Below are positions 1 to 5,679 of a stretch of DNA of 34,259 nucleotides, one piece after another. The position numbers were made by a program, and so were the translations under genes. Numbering within the stretch: position 1 is the first letter of the stretch; every line of letters starts with the position of its first letter. Location of the stretch: IMG/VR virus record IMGVR_UViG_3300020583_000030, positions 1 to 34,259 of that record, one strand, 5' to 3'. Below the pieces are notes generated by a model that saw nothing but the letters and a program-made list of their open reading frames with translations, had not been told where the DNA came from and did no database searches. The DNA comes from a virus.

Positions 1-479
1 GCCACGACCACCGTAGCGCCTTTAAGCCCCGAGAGCGGCACGTACATCGGGTTGTAGAGTGGGCTGCTGACCGCAATGCCTAGGAAGTTAGTCGCAGTAG
101 CTGCGGCATTGAAGATCGTCACTTTGTTGTAGGAGGTCGAGGTCGCCGTACCGCCCGCAAGCGCCGGAGACGCTACGCCAGTGGCGGTGCCGAAGGCCTG
201 TGCATAGAGCGAATACAAGGTAAGCGTGATCTGATCCGCCGCGGTCGGAGCGACGATGGGGACCACGGTCAGCGACTTCAACTGCCGTTGCGCAACGCCA
301 GTGAAAGAGACCGAGGCGCCGCTCGTAACGGTCGCCGTGCCTCCGACATAGGTGACGTTCGCGACAGCCGGAATCGTCGCGTCCAATGCGTCGACCGTGA
401 CGAAATTCGCGTTGTCATAAGCATACGACTTCGCTGTTGACGTGCCCAGCGGTTGGGCAAGATTGAGTGCTGTTGCCAT
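1..479 (-). CDS. beta-rich phage protein, paralog A (partial, runs off window)
   Basis: The reading frame is open from an ATG at 479 to the left window edge (about 159 codons), so the C-terminus is missing. A strong ribosome site (AAGGAGGG) sits just upstream. The protein is rich in Thr, Ala, Val and Gly with alternating hydrophobic residues, which suggests a beta-structured virion or surface protein; no catalytic motif is visible. It is a clear paralog of the next gene (489-1094): both start MAT-NL-QPLGT, and a central stretch containing PTAADQ, TLTLYSLYAQAFGTATG and GGTATSTSYNKVT is almost identical. It is the last gene seen of the leftward operon, 9 nt after its paralog. Function is unknown; a decoration or fibre role is only inference. 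Confidence 0.8.
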   Translation of the reverse strand, partial: MATALNLAQPLGTSTAKSYAYDNANFVTVDALDATIPAVANVTYVGGTATVTSGASVSFTGVAQRQLKSLTVVPIVAPTAADQITLTLYSLYAQAFGTATGVASPALAGGTATSTSYNKVTIFNAAATATNFLGIAVSSPLYNPMYVPLSGLKGATVVV

Positions 480-488
480 GGGCCCTCC

Positions 489-1094
489 TTAAGCGGTGAA
501 GCTTGCGCCGGGGGTGTAGTTCGTCTCGGCAGTCACCTGCAGCACGCCGACTGAGTCGGTGGCCTTGGCAAGCACTAGGACGTCGCCCGGGTTGATCGTG
601 AGACCGCCGGTGGGGCCGGAGGGGAACTTGTAGCCGCCTTGGGTGTTGGTGCCTCCCGGGCCCGCCACAACCACCGTTCCCGTCACGCCGTCAAGCTGCA
701 CGTAGATCGGGTTGTAGAGCGGTGAGTTGGCCGCCCATGCGGTGAAGCTCGCACCGGTTCCCAAGGTCACGGTCACCTTGTTGTAGGAGGTCGAGGTCGC
801 CGTGCCCCCGGAGAGCGCCGGCGAGGCCGCGCCGGTCGCAGTGCCGAAGGCCTGCGCATAGAGCGAGTAGAGCGTCAGAGTGACTTGGTCGGCCGCAGTC
901 GGAACAACGGTCGGAACGAAGGTCACGGACTTCAGCTGCCGCTGGCCGACAGTCGTGAACTGGAATGCGGAGTTGACAGCGGCCGCGATGGAGCCGATGA
1001 CTTCGTTGACGTTGGTGTAGAGCGCGTTGTCGTACGCGCGCGAGAAAGAGACCGCGGTGCCGAGCGGCTGGACTAGATTGATTCCTGTGGCCAT
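489..1094 (-). CDS. beta-rich phage protein, paralog B
   Basis: This is a complete 201-residue protein of low-charge, Thr/Ala/Gly/Val-rich composition, predicted to be mostly beta strand. It has no signal peptide or membrane segment. The ATG at 1094 follows an AGAGGGG ribosome site. Residues about 50-110 (from QRQLKS to SYNKVT) are nearly identical to the neighbouring paralog at 1-479, while the region between the N-terminus and that core differs in length and sequence. The C-terminal part has a short TGTVVVAG segment that also appears in the forward-strand protein at 15252-15614. Duplicated beta proteins next to a glycosyltransferase suggest a virion-surface or host-surface role, but this is inference from position and composition. 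Confidence 0.8.
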   Translation of the reverse strand: MATGINLVQPLGTAVSFSRAYDNALYTNVNEVIGSIAAAVNSAFQFTTVGQRQLKSVTFVPTVVPTAADQVTLTLYSLYAQAFGTATGAASPALSGGTATSTSYNKVTVTLGTGASFTAWAANSPLYNPIYVQLDGVTGTVVVAGPGGTNTQGGYKFPSGPTGGLTINPGDVLVLAKATDSVGVLQVTAETNYTPGASFTA

Positions 1095-1184
1095 GAAAGT
1101 ACCCCTCTAAAAGTAAGCAAAGCGCCTCCCGCTGAAGTCATCGGCTCCCAGGGCAGGCTGGACGATTAGAGGAGCCAGCGTCTC

Positions 1185-2201
1185 TTATACGGGCGCGGGA
1201 GCTTCAAGGGGTAGCTGAAGCACCTGATTCTGGGACACGTCTATCATTCCTACCGCCAGATTGGCCAGCTGGCAGGATAGGGCGAGGTACTGCTGCACCT
1301 GAGGATCGCTAGCAAATTGTTCGTAGGCCCCCGGCACGGTCATCAAGTTGTAGCCGCGCAGCACAAGGTAAGCCTGCATGACGGAATTGAAATTGAGCGC
1401 CGACATCACGCCGCGGTTCACTTCTTGAATGTGCTCGCTCGCGATATCGGCAACATGCTTGCACCACTCGAGCTGGTTATAGAAATCGCGCGGACCTGCG
1501 GCAAGGATCTCTTTCGACAAGTGCTTCTGGCCGTATTTCTCCAAGCTCGAGTCCGCGGGCGGCGCACGCATGATGAGCTTGGCCGAAGACTCGTAGAGTA
1601 CCTGCCCGAGCATCGCGGCGTGCATCACGATGAGGTGATCCCAGCCCGAGCACTCGTGCCGGATAGGGACTTGTCGGCGGGTCTCTTCGTTCCACAAGCC
1701 ATAGACTTGTGGCGAATCGACGCTCGTGATAACGCGCACGGGCAACGTCGGCATGTTGGGATGCGACCACTGATCGTAGTTCAGGTACAGGCCGCAAATC
1801 TGCCCCGCCTCGTTCATCTGATAAACTTCGGGATAGGCGATCGCTCGCGGCCGCTCGCCGTGGATCGGGGCCGACTCCATGCGCGCAACGAGTCGCTCAA
1901 GACAGTTCTTATCCCATGTGTCATGGGCTCCTAACATGATTGAGTACTTGTGGCCGCCGGCACTCAGCCGCTGCCAACAGAAATTCATGTGAGGAATGCC
2001 GGCTAGGTGCGTCGGCGGCGTCATGAGTTCAATCCGGGGATCCTGGCGCTTTAGGATCTCCTCGAGCGTATTATCGGTGCAGAAGTTCTCAGAGATTATA
2101 AGCTGCCAGTCGGTGAAAGTCTGCGCAAGCACCGACTCGATTGCGGCGCCTATATGCGCGCCCTCATTATAGGCCGGCATCCAGATCAGAACTTTAGCCA
2201 T
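1185..2201 (-). CDS. family 2 (GT-A) glycosyltransferase-like protein
   Basis: This 338-residue protein begins with the typical GT2 nucleotide-sugar-binding half: a beta strand then MPAYNEG (residues 8-14), a helix with IESVLAQTF, a strand LIISENFCTDNT (35-45), and a later GAHDTWDKNCLERL segment (91-104) where the family normally has the metal-binding D-x-D. Here that site reads A-H-D rather than D-A-D, so the metal ligand set is altered. The C-terminal 200 residues are not recognised. It probably transfers a sugar to a phage or host surface target in the cytoplasm, but donor and acceptor cannot be read. The ATG at 2201 has only a weak, distant ribosome site and overlaps the stop of a hydrophobic 29-codon frame upstream, so translation may be coupled. 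Confidence 0.82.
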   Translation of the reverse strand: MAKVLIWMPAYNEGAHIGAAIESVLAQTFTDWQLIISENFCTDNTLEEILKRQDPRIELMTPPTHLAGIPHMNFCWQRLSAGGHKYSIMLGAHDTWDKNCLERLVARMESAPIHGERPRAIAYPEVYQMNEAGQICGLYLNYDQWSHPNMPTLPVRVITSVDSPQVYGLWNEETRRQVPIRHECSGWDHLIVMHAAMLGQVLYESSAKLIMRAPPADSSLEKYGQKHLSKEILAAGPRDFYNQLEWCKHVADIASEHIQEVNRGVMSALNFNSVMQAYLVLRGYNLMTVPGAYEQFASDPQVQQYLALSCQLANLAVGMIDVSQNQVLQLPLEAPAPV

Positions 2202-2283
2202 TGAGAAACCATGCCTCGAATAGCAGGCTAGGGTGAATTAGCACCAGCACACAAAGCAAGAGCAAAAATAAAATCAGGCGCAT
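2194..2283 (-). CDS. 29-residue hydrophobic membrane peptide (micro-ORF)
   Basis: A 30-codon frame starts MRLILFLLLLCVLVL and ends FLNG. Residues 3-16 are almost pure Leu/Ile/Val/Phe, enough for one membrane span after a positively charged residue. Its ATG lies inside the end of the zinc-motif gene 2274-2609 and has an AGGA ribosome site 5 nt upstream. Its TAA overlaps the glycosyltransferase ATG in the sequence ATGGCTAA, the same overlap used between 2602-3000 and 2274-2609. It fills an otherwise empty gap exactly. It may be a small membrane partner or a leader peptide that couples translation. No homolog is recognised; the case rests on layout and hydrophobicity. Confidence 0.5.
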   Translation of the reverse strand: MRLILFLLLLCVLVLIHPSLLFEAWFLNG

Positions 2284-2609
2284 GATTTTCCTGCGGCATC
2301 AGACTGTGAGCCATAATTTGGAACGAAGCCTAGCTGAGCAAGAACTGCGCGAGCTTGATCGGCCAGGTTTCCAGCGCAGTCAGCGTCGTTCGTGTAAAGC
2401 TCGCTGCGAGCGTCGTAGCACTCGACAATGTTCTGAAGCGTCTTCTTGAACTTGTCGTAATGCACGTAGCAAGTGTGGGGGACAAATTCGTTCCACGGCT
2501 CGGCGCACTCGGAGCATATGCCGCTGCGTGCAGGGGGTCGCGGCGTCAGGCAAAAGACACAGACCCCAGCGCTCCCAAAGATGTGACCATCCTTCTCGCA
2601 ATTAGCCAT
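2274..2609 (-). CDS. small Cys-rich, probable zinc-binding protein
   Basis: This 111-residue protein starts at the ATG at 2609, chosen because it forms an ATGGCTAA overlap with the stop of the preceding gene; a longer frame upstream lies within that gene. Cys4/His9 near the start and two knuckles, CVFC (17-20) and CSEC (32-35), suggest a zinc ribbon or treble-clef fold. The rest is helical and acidic. Its last residues (YGSQSD) echo the end of the neighbouring protein (YRGSQSD), and both genes carry the same 12-bp sequence there. The specific role is unknown; protein or nucleic-acid binding is the usual use of such motifs. Confidence 0.7.
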   Translation of the reverse strand: MANCEKDGHIFGSAGVCVFCLTPRPPARSGICSECAEPWNEFVPHTCYVHYDKFKKTLQNIVECYDARSELYTNDADCAGNLADQARAVLAQLGFVPNYGSQSDAAGKSCA

Positions 2610-3000
2610 GCTTCTCGTCTCCGCTGACTGCCTGATCAGACTGTGAACCTCGGTACTCGGCAATCGCCCCATCGGCAATCTTGACGCTGGCGCATGCGGT
2701 ACATTCGGAATGGACTATCCCACTCAGCGCCGCCAGAAGCCGTTCGATTTGAAGTCCCAGGCCGCGAATCGTCGCGAGCGATAGGTCATGCGCCATTGTG
2801 GCGACTTCGTTCTTTCGTTCCGCCTCTCGCGCCAGATCCGCGGCAGTCGGCTTTTGAACTTTAGCGAGAGAATCCAGCGCCGATTGCAATCCATTGAGCG
2901 CCGAGTCAAGAAATACTTTTTGAGCCTGGGGACTGTCCGCGCCTGGGAGCATTGCCAGCGATGCCATGACACTCCCGATGATTTGCCTCGCATCGCTCAT
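2602..3000 (-). CDS. hypothetical helical phage protein
   Basis: This 132-residue protein is predicted to be mainly alpha-helical, with a central charged helix (residues about 55-85) and a CTAC pair late in the chain. No family is recognised. The ATG at 3000 overlaps the stop of the upstream gene as ATGA, and its own stop overlaps the next start by 8 nt, so it belongs firmly to the leftward operon and is probably translated by coupling. A small structural or regulatory role cannot be separated from the sequence. Confidence 0.65.
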   Translation of the reverse strand: MSDARQIIGSVMASLAMLPGADSPQAQKVFLDSALNGLQSALDSLAKVQKPTAADLAREAERKNEVATMAHDLSLATIRGLGLQIERLLAALSGIVHSECTACASVKIADGAIAEYRGSQSDQAVSGDEKHG

Positions 3001-3167
3001 GACTTCACTTCTCCGCTGTTAGGAATCACCTCGTTTAAAAAGTCCCTGAGCTGTCGAGCCTCGTCGGTTCGTAGGTAAATCCAATCGGTGCGAGTGGCAA
3101 GGTTGAAGCAAAGTTCGTGATCGCTGTCGAACTCGATATCGATCCCGTGCAGCCGTATTTCAGCCAT
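2997..3167 (-). CDS. small hypothetical protein (56 aa)
   Basis: The start MAEIRLHG at 3167 is preferred over an ATG five codons earlier because a GGAGG ribosome site lies at proper spacing before 3167 and overlaps the earlier ATG. The product is 56 residues, acidic, with beta-like segments (IDIEFDSDHELCFNL) followed by a helix (TDEARQLRDFLNEVI). The 3' end overlaps the next gene as ATGA. It resembles the general style of short phage proteins that fold as a small alpha/beta unit, but I do not recognise a family. Confidence 0.6.
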   Translation of the reverse strand: MAEIRLHGIDIEFDSDHELCFNLATRTDWIYLRTDEARQLRDFLNEVIPNSGEVKS

Positions 3168-3206
3168 GCTCTGATCCTCCATCGGCAGGAGTGGGCTTTT
3201 CGCTCA

Positions 3207-3626
3207 TTAGAATGCGAACCGTAGGCCGAGCCGGTAGTTGTGCACCACAAGATCGGTCTCATATCCGATCGTTCCGAGTTCCCACACAGTAACGAGCGAC
3301 CGCGGTGCGTTCAGATCGACGAGGATGCGCGTTATGCCGTAGTGCAATAGATCGTACGCAGCGAAGTAGCCTAGTACCCGGTCGTCGGAGGGGTGCGGCC
3401 CCATCAGCGGATTGGTCTCATGGATGCCCGGATGATTCTTGATGTCGAGCGTCGTCAGCATGTCGGCGAGTGCGGCACCTTGGTACGCCCACTCGAGCAC
3501 CGGCGTCTTTGGAGTCTCATCCAGGACGTCATCCGCGCGTGCGCATTTCACTGCGCATACACAGCAGCTTACCGAGATCGCTGCGCTAAGCAGCAGGACG
3601 AGGTTGCGGGGCGTTCGATGCGTCAT
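3207..3626 (-). CDS. exported hypothetical protein with signal peptide
   Basis: The 139-residue protein begins with basic residues and a hydrophobic stretch (LVLLLSAAISVSCCVCAV), followed by a plausible signal peptidase site near CARA-DD, so it is probably exported to the periplasm or membrane. The mature part includes QGAALADMLTTLDIKNH and NPLMG, a pattern seen in small bacterial and phage membrane-associated proteins with two further weakly hydrophobic helices. A strong AGGAGG site precedes the ATG at 3626. Four cysteines cluster in the signal region. Function is unknown; a superinfection or envelope role would be inference only. Confidence 0.7.
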   Translation of the reverse strand: MTHRTPRNLVLLLSAAISVSCCVCAVKCARADDVLDETPKTPVLEWAYQGAALADMLTTLDIKNHPGIHETNPLMGPHPSDDRVLGYFAAYDLLHYGITRILVDLNAPRSLVTVWELGTIGYETDLVVHNYRLGLRFAF

Positions 3627-3636
3627 TTGAAGCCTC

Positions 3637-3723
3637 CTAGCTACTGTGACAGAACGTTAAACATAAAATCAGCACGCAGAGAACCATGCACGCGCATATC
3701 GATTCGACTTGCTCATTTGTCAT
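3637..3723 (-). CDS. 28-residue hydrophobic Cys-rich peptide (micro-ORF)
   Basis: A 29-codon frame starts at an ATG inside the end of gene 3713-3922 and encodes an acidic N-terminus (MTNEQVES) followed by ICACMVLCVLILCLTF, long enough for one membrane span and containing five of its cysteines. It stops just before the AGGAGG site of the exported-protein gene 3207-3626. No clear ribosome site of its own is seen, so translational coupling would be required. The evidence is the gap-filling position and the membrane-like composition; it could be chance. Confidence 0.35.
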   Translation of the reverse strand: MTNEQVESICACMVLCVLILCLTFCHSS

Positions 3724-3922
3724 TGCTTGGCTCAGGGCGGAAGGGGAGAATCGATGCGGGCACCAGCACCAAGCAAGGCTCACCGGCCGGATTCGTGCAG
3801 CGCTCAGTGCGCCCTATCTGGGTGATCGAGTTTGCGGGATTGCGGTAGGATGGCACTACGATCTCGGCGTTGTCTGGCATGTCGGCGAGTAGCGAGAGTA
3901 GTTGGATTTTAGTTAGCGCCAC
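3713..3922 (-). CDS. small phage protein of the 'pDdaeIvv' type
   Basis: A 69-residue protein starts with GTG at 3922, 8 nt after a GGAG site. Its beginning (LTKIQLLSLLADMPDNAEIVVPS) matches the common small-phage-protein pattern in which an N-terminal helix is followed by a 'lpddteIvv' strand; such proteins are widespread in phage genomes and have no agreed function. The rest is a short beta region with two cysteines. Its start codon overlaps the end of a TTG-initiated micro-ORF (3909-4010), and its end overlaps micro-ORF 3637-3723. Confidence 0.6.
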   Translation of the reverse strand: MALTKIQLLSLLADMPDNAEIVVPSYRNPANSITQIGRTERCTNPAGEPCLVLVPASILPFRPEPSNDK

Positions 3923-4010
3923 GGCAGTACTCCTGTTTGTACTTTGCGCGCCACCATTGGATCATGAAAACAGCGCGAGCGCGCTCCGAGACATGCTCAA
4001 TGACTTTCAA
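3909..4010 (-). CDS. 33-residue basic peptide starting at TTG (micro-ORF)
   Basis: Immediately after the zinc-ribbon gene 4007-4195, the sequence TTGA combines that gene's stop (TGA) with a possible TTG start. The frame runs 33 codons (KVIEHVSERARAVFMIQWW, then RAKYKQEYCRGAN) and ends inside the start of gene 3713-3922. The peptide is amphipathic and basic with adjacent tryptophans. It fills the whole 84-nt gap. The same TTGA arrangement is seen at 15087, which supports this reading. No homolog is recognised. Confidence 0.4.
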   Translation of the reverse strand: MKVIEHVSERARAVFMIQWWRAKYKQEYCRGAN

Positions 4011-4195
4011 GTCGGTTCTCCTTTGCGGGCAGGATTGGTCGAATCGTTGATGAGCGTATTGCAGTCACAGCGGCCGCATAGCTTCTGGGTGAGGAAGATA
4101 GGCACCGGAGTGCCCAACGGCACGAACACACCGCCTTGAGCTCCGCAATTACGGCAGAAAGTGCGCGCGGCGTAGTTAGTAACTGGCTTCTCCAT
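4007..4195 (-). CDS. zinc-ribbon mini-protein
   Basis: This 62-residue protein carries two Cys pairs, CRNC and CGRC, about 25 residues apart, separated by beta-type segments (GGVFVPLGTPVPIFLTQKL). This is the classical zinc-ribbon layout. It has no other domain, so it may bind nucleic acid or a protein partner. The ATG at 4195 follows AGGA at about 10 nt. A CGCGC-TTT-GCGCG hairpin lies just upstream at 4212-4224. Its stop overlaps a TTG start downstream. Confidence 0.65.
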   Translation of the reverse strand: MEKPVTNYAARTFCRNCGAQGGVFVPLGTPVPIFLTQKLCGRCDCNTLINDSTNPARKGEPT

Positions 4196-4226
4196 GGGGC
4201 TTCGATCCTATCGCGCTTTGCGCGTG

Positions 4227-4436
4227 TCAGTCAATATGCGTCCAGATTTTCCTAGCTTTGACCCGCTGCGCAGTTCGCAAGCTCACGCCGTGTTGCATTG
4301 CCGCCATTCGAGGCGATGCGGCGGCGCGGATGGTGCGTACTGCGGCCGCGTTCAGCTTGGCAGCATTGTTATCCTCACCACGCTGATGCTTCACACCGGT
4401 ACGCCAAGCCGAGCGCGGAATGAATCCTATGGGCAC
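4227..4436 (-). CDS. solitary helix-turn-helix of the HNH/homing-endonuclease C-terminal type
   Basis: The 69-residue protein contains GEDNNAAKLNAAAVRTIRA, then a short turn, then HGVSLRTAQRVKARKIWTHI. This matches the pattern 'G..N..aKLt...V..IR...' plus 'yGVs..t...I..gk.W.h' that forms the DNA-binding helical module at the end of phage HNH homing endonucleases. The nuclease part is absent, so this is either a stand-alone DNA-binding protein or the leftover of an endonuclease. The start is a GTG at 4436, overlapping the previous gene by 10 nt, with only a weak ribosome site. Confidence 0.65.
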   Translation of the reverse strand: MPIGFIPRSAWRTGVKHQRGEDNNAAKLNAAAVRTIRAAASPRMAAMQHGVSLRTAQRVKARKIWTHID

Positions 4437-4672
4437 GGGCCACCCGAACCGCCAGAGCCAAAACCTTCAACCTTCCAGCCGCGCACTGTCAGTGCATCGC
4501 TCTTTAGCGGAGCGGCCACATTCCGCGGTTCTTCGAGCGTTAGCTTGTCGCCGTCGGCCAGCGTATGCGCAGTGAGCGCGTACTGGGCTTTAGCATCGGC
4601 AGCAGGCACATGGATGTAAGTGCCGCGGAGTCGGCTAGTGAAAGTTTCGTCTGTGTAGAGATGATAGCGCAT
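4427..4672 (-). CDS. hypothetical protein (81 aa), Gly-rich tail
   Basis: This 81-residue protein has an N-terminal beta segment (MRYHLYTDETFTSRLRGTY), a central helical part and a C-terminal FGSGGSGGPCP tail. No family is recognised. The ATG at 4672 lies 1 nt after the stop of the upstream gene, indicating coupled translation. The glycine tail could be a flexible linker, possibly to the downstream DNA-binding protein, since the two frames overlap by 10 nt, but no fusion is seen. Confidence 0.6.
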   Translation of the reverse strand: MRYHLYTDETFTSRLRGTYIHVPAADAKAQYALTAHTLADGDKLTLEEPRNVAAPLKSDALTVRGWKVEGFGSGGSGGPCP

Positions 4673-4673
4673 T

Positions 4674-5054
4674 TCAATAGTCCTTGGCTTCCTGCTCCGT
4701 GATGAAGAAGTGAATGCCGTGGCTGCATTCGACGCGCGGATCGGGATCGAAGCTATCTGGCACGACTTTGCCGCGCTTCGGGTATTTCATGCCGTCGTGC
4801 ATTGCGCCAGCGCCGCTGCTTGAGAGCACGAAAGCGTACTCGGCGCGGCACTTGCGAGAACCATAAGCGTTCACTCGTTTTGCTGTTGCAGATATGCGAA
4901 GCGTGGCGATGCTGTCATCTTCAAGCTTTTTATATCCGATCAGCTGGCCTGCCGGAAGTATGCATTGCTGTTCCAAACCTTTCGCGCTCCTCAGGTTCGC
5001 GCTCCTCAGGTCCGCGATTTCTCGCGATGTCCCATCAAGGAATTTAATCAGCAT
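4674..5054 (-). CDS. pentapeptide-repeat / DUF5758-like phage protein
   Basis: The 126-residue protein has an N-terminal run of A-[D/N]-L-R-S units (ADLRSANLRSA, residues 14-24), the signature of pentapeptide repeats, followed by a domain with YKKLEDDSIATLRI, a conserved RKCRAEYAFVL segment, PDSFDPDPRVECSHGIHFFI and a final helix. This order matches the DUF5758 type of phage protein, which is common and of unknown function. At DNA level the repeat is visible as near-identical 15-nt units around 4983-5015. The ATG at 5054 is preceded by AGGAGAG. The invariant-looking C-S-H-G-I-H-F-F segment suggests a binding or catalytic site. Confidence 0.75.
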   Translation of the reverse strand: MLIKFLDGTSREIADLRSANLRSAKGLEQQCILPAGQLIGYKKLEDDSIATLRISATAKRVNAYGSRKCRAEYAFVLSSSGAGAMHDGMKYPKRGKVVPDSFDPDPRVECSHGIHFFITEQEAKDY

Positions 5055-5066
5055 TTGTCTCTCCTG

Positions 5067-5168
5067 TTAAAACTCAAGCCAAATATCGTCAACATATCTG
5101 CCGGCGAGGGCCTGCGCTCGTCGCGCAGTTACCCGCGCCGCCAGCCAACGCTCGTGCAGAGGCCTCAC
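5067..5168 (-). CDS. 33-residue basic peptide starting at GTG (micro-ORF)
   Basis: A GTG start overlaps the stop of gene 5165-5632 as GTGA. The frame encodes RPLHERWLAARVTARRAQAL then AGRYVDDIWLEF and ends 12 nt before the next ATG, leaving room for that gene's AGGAGAG site. The predicted product is a single amphipathic basic helix with an acidic end. The fit to the gap and the overlap support a real gene; the lack of a recognised homolog keeps confidence moderate. Confidence 0.48.
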   Translation of the reverse strand: MRPLHERWLAARVTARRAQALAGRYVDDIWLEF

Positions 5169-5632
5169 TCCTCGTCCCCCTGCTCATCGTGCGGCGTGGG
5201 TCCGTGCAGCGGCCTCGATTTGTGTTTGGGCCACACAATTACGGAATTCTTCCGCACAGCTTCAGATACGGCCTCGGCGTCGTCCCAAAAGGACCGCAAT
5301 GCGTGCTCAAACTTGGCAAACGCCTCAGCTGTGACTTGCCGGGACAATGCCGGGCCGTTGATCGTAGAATCGAGCAGCTCCGAGACTTTGCTCTCATCCT
5401 GATACTCGAGCGGCATAATGCGAGAGGCCAATTCTACGGCCGTACGCGCGCCCTTGGTGGCATTGCCGGCACCTAGGATGCGCATCAAGCCATAGAGCGG
5501 CATCGGCACCACGAGGTTGATGCGGCCTAGCGGTGTTCCTGGCGGGTACAGAGCGCCTCGCCCCTTCCTATTGCCTTTGCGCGATTCGCCGCGAGTCCAG
5601 TTTCCGCCGCCTTTGTTGCCAAACTTTCCCAT
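5165..5632 (-). CDS. hypothetical phage protein (155 aa), first gene after the inverted repeat
   Basis: This 155-residue protein has a glycine- and arginine-rich basic N-terminus (GKFGNKGGGNWTRGESRKGN), then a mostly helical acidic body (residues about 40-130) and a charged tail (HDEQGDEE). The basic start suggests nucleic-acid contact, while the body shows no known motif. The ATG at 5632 follows AGGAGAAACC. It is the first gene downstream of the promoter inside the 5680-5878 inverted repeat, so its expression would depend most directly on that element. Confidence 0.68.
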   Translation of the reverse strand: MGKFGNKGGGNWTRGESRKGNRKGRGALYPPGTPLGRINLVVPMPLYGLMRILGAGNATKGARTAVELASRIMPLEYQDESKVSELLDSTINGPALSRQVTAEAFAKFEHALRSFWDDAEAVSEAVRKNSVIVWPKHKSRPLHGPTPHDEQGDEE

Positions 5633-5679
5633 TGTCGGTTTCTCCTATGTCAGTAGACGCTAAATACACAAAGCCTGTA

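Noticed and set aside
1143-1176. GGCTCC ... GGAGCC inverted repeat after the glycosyltransferase
   Set aside because: A 6-bp stem with a 22-nt loop and no T-run; likely chance.
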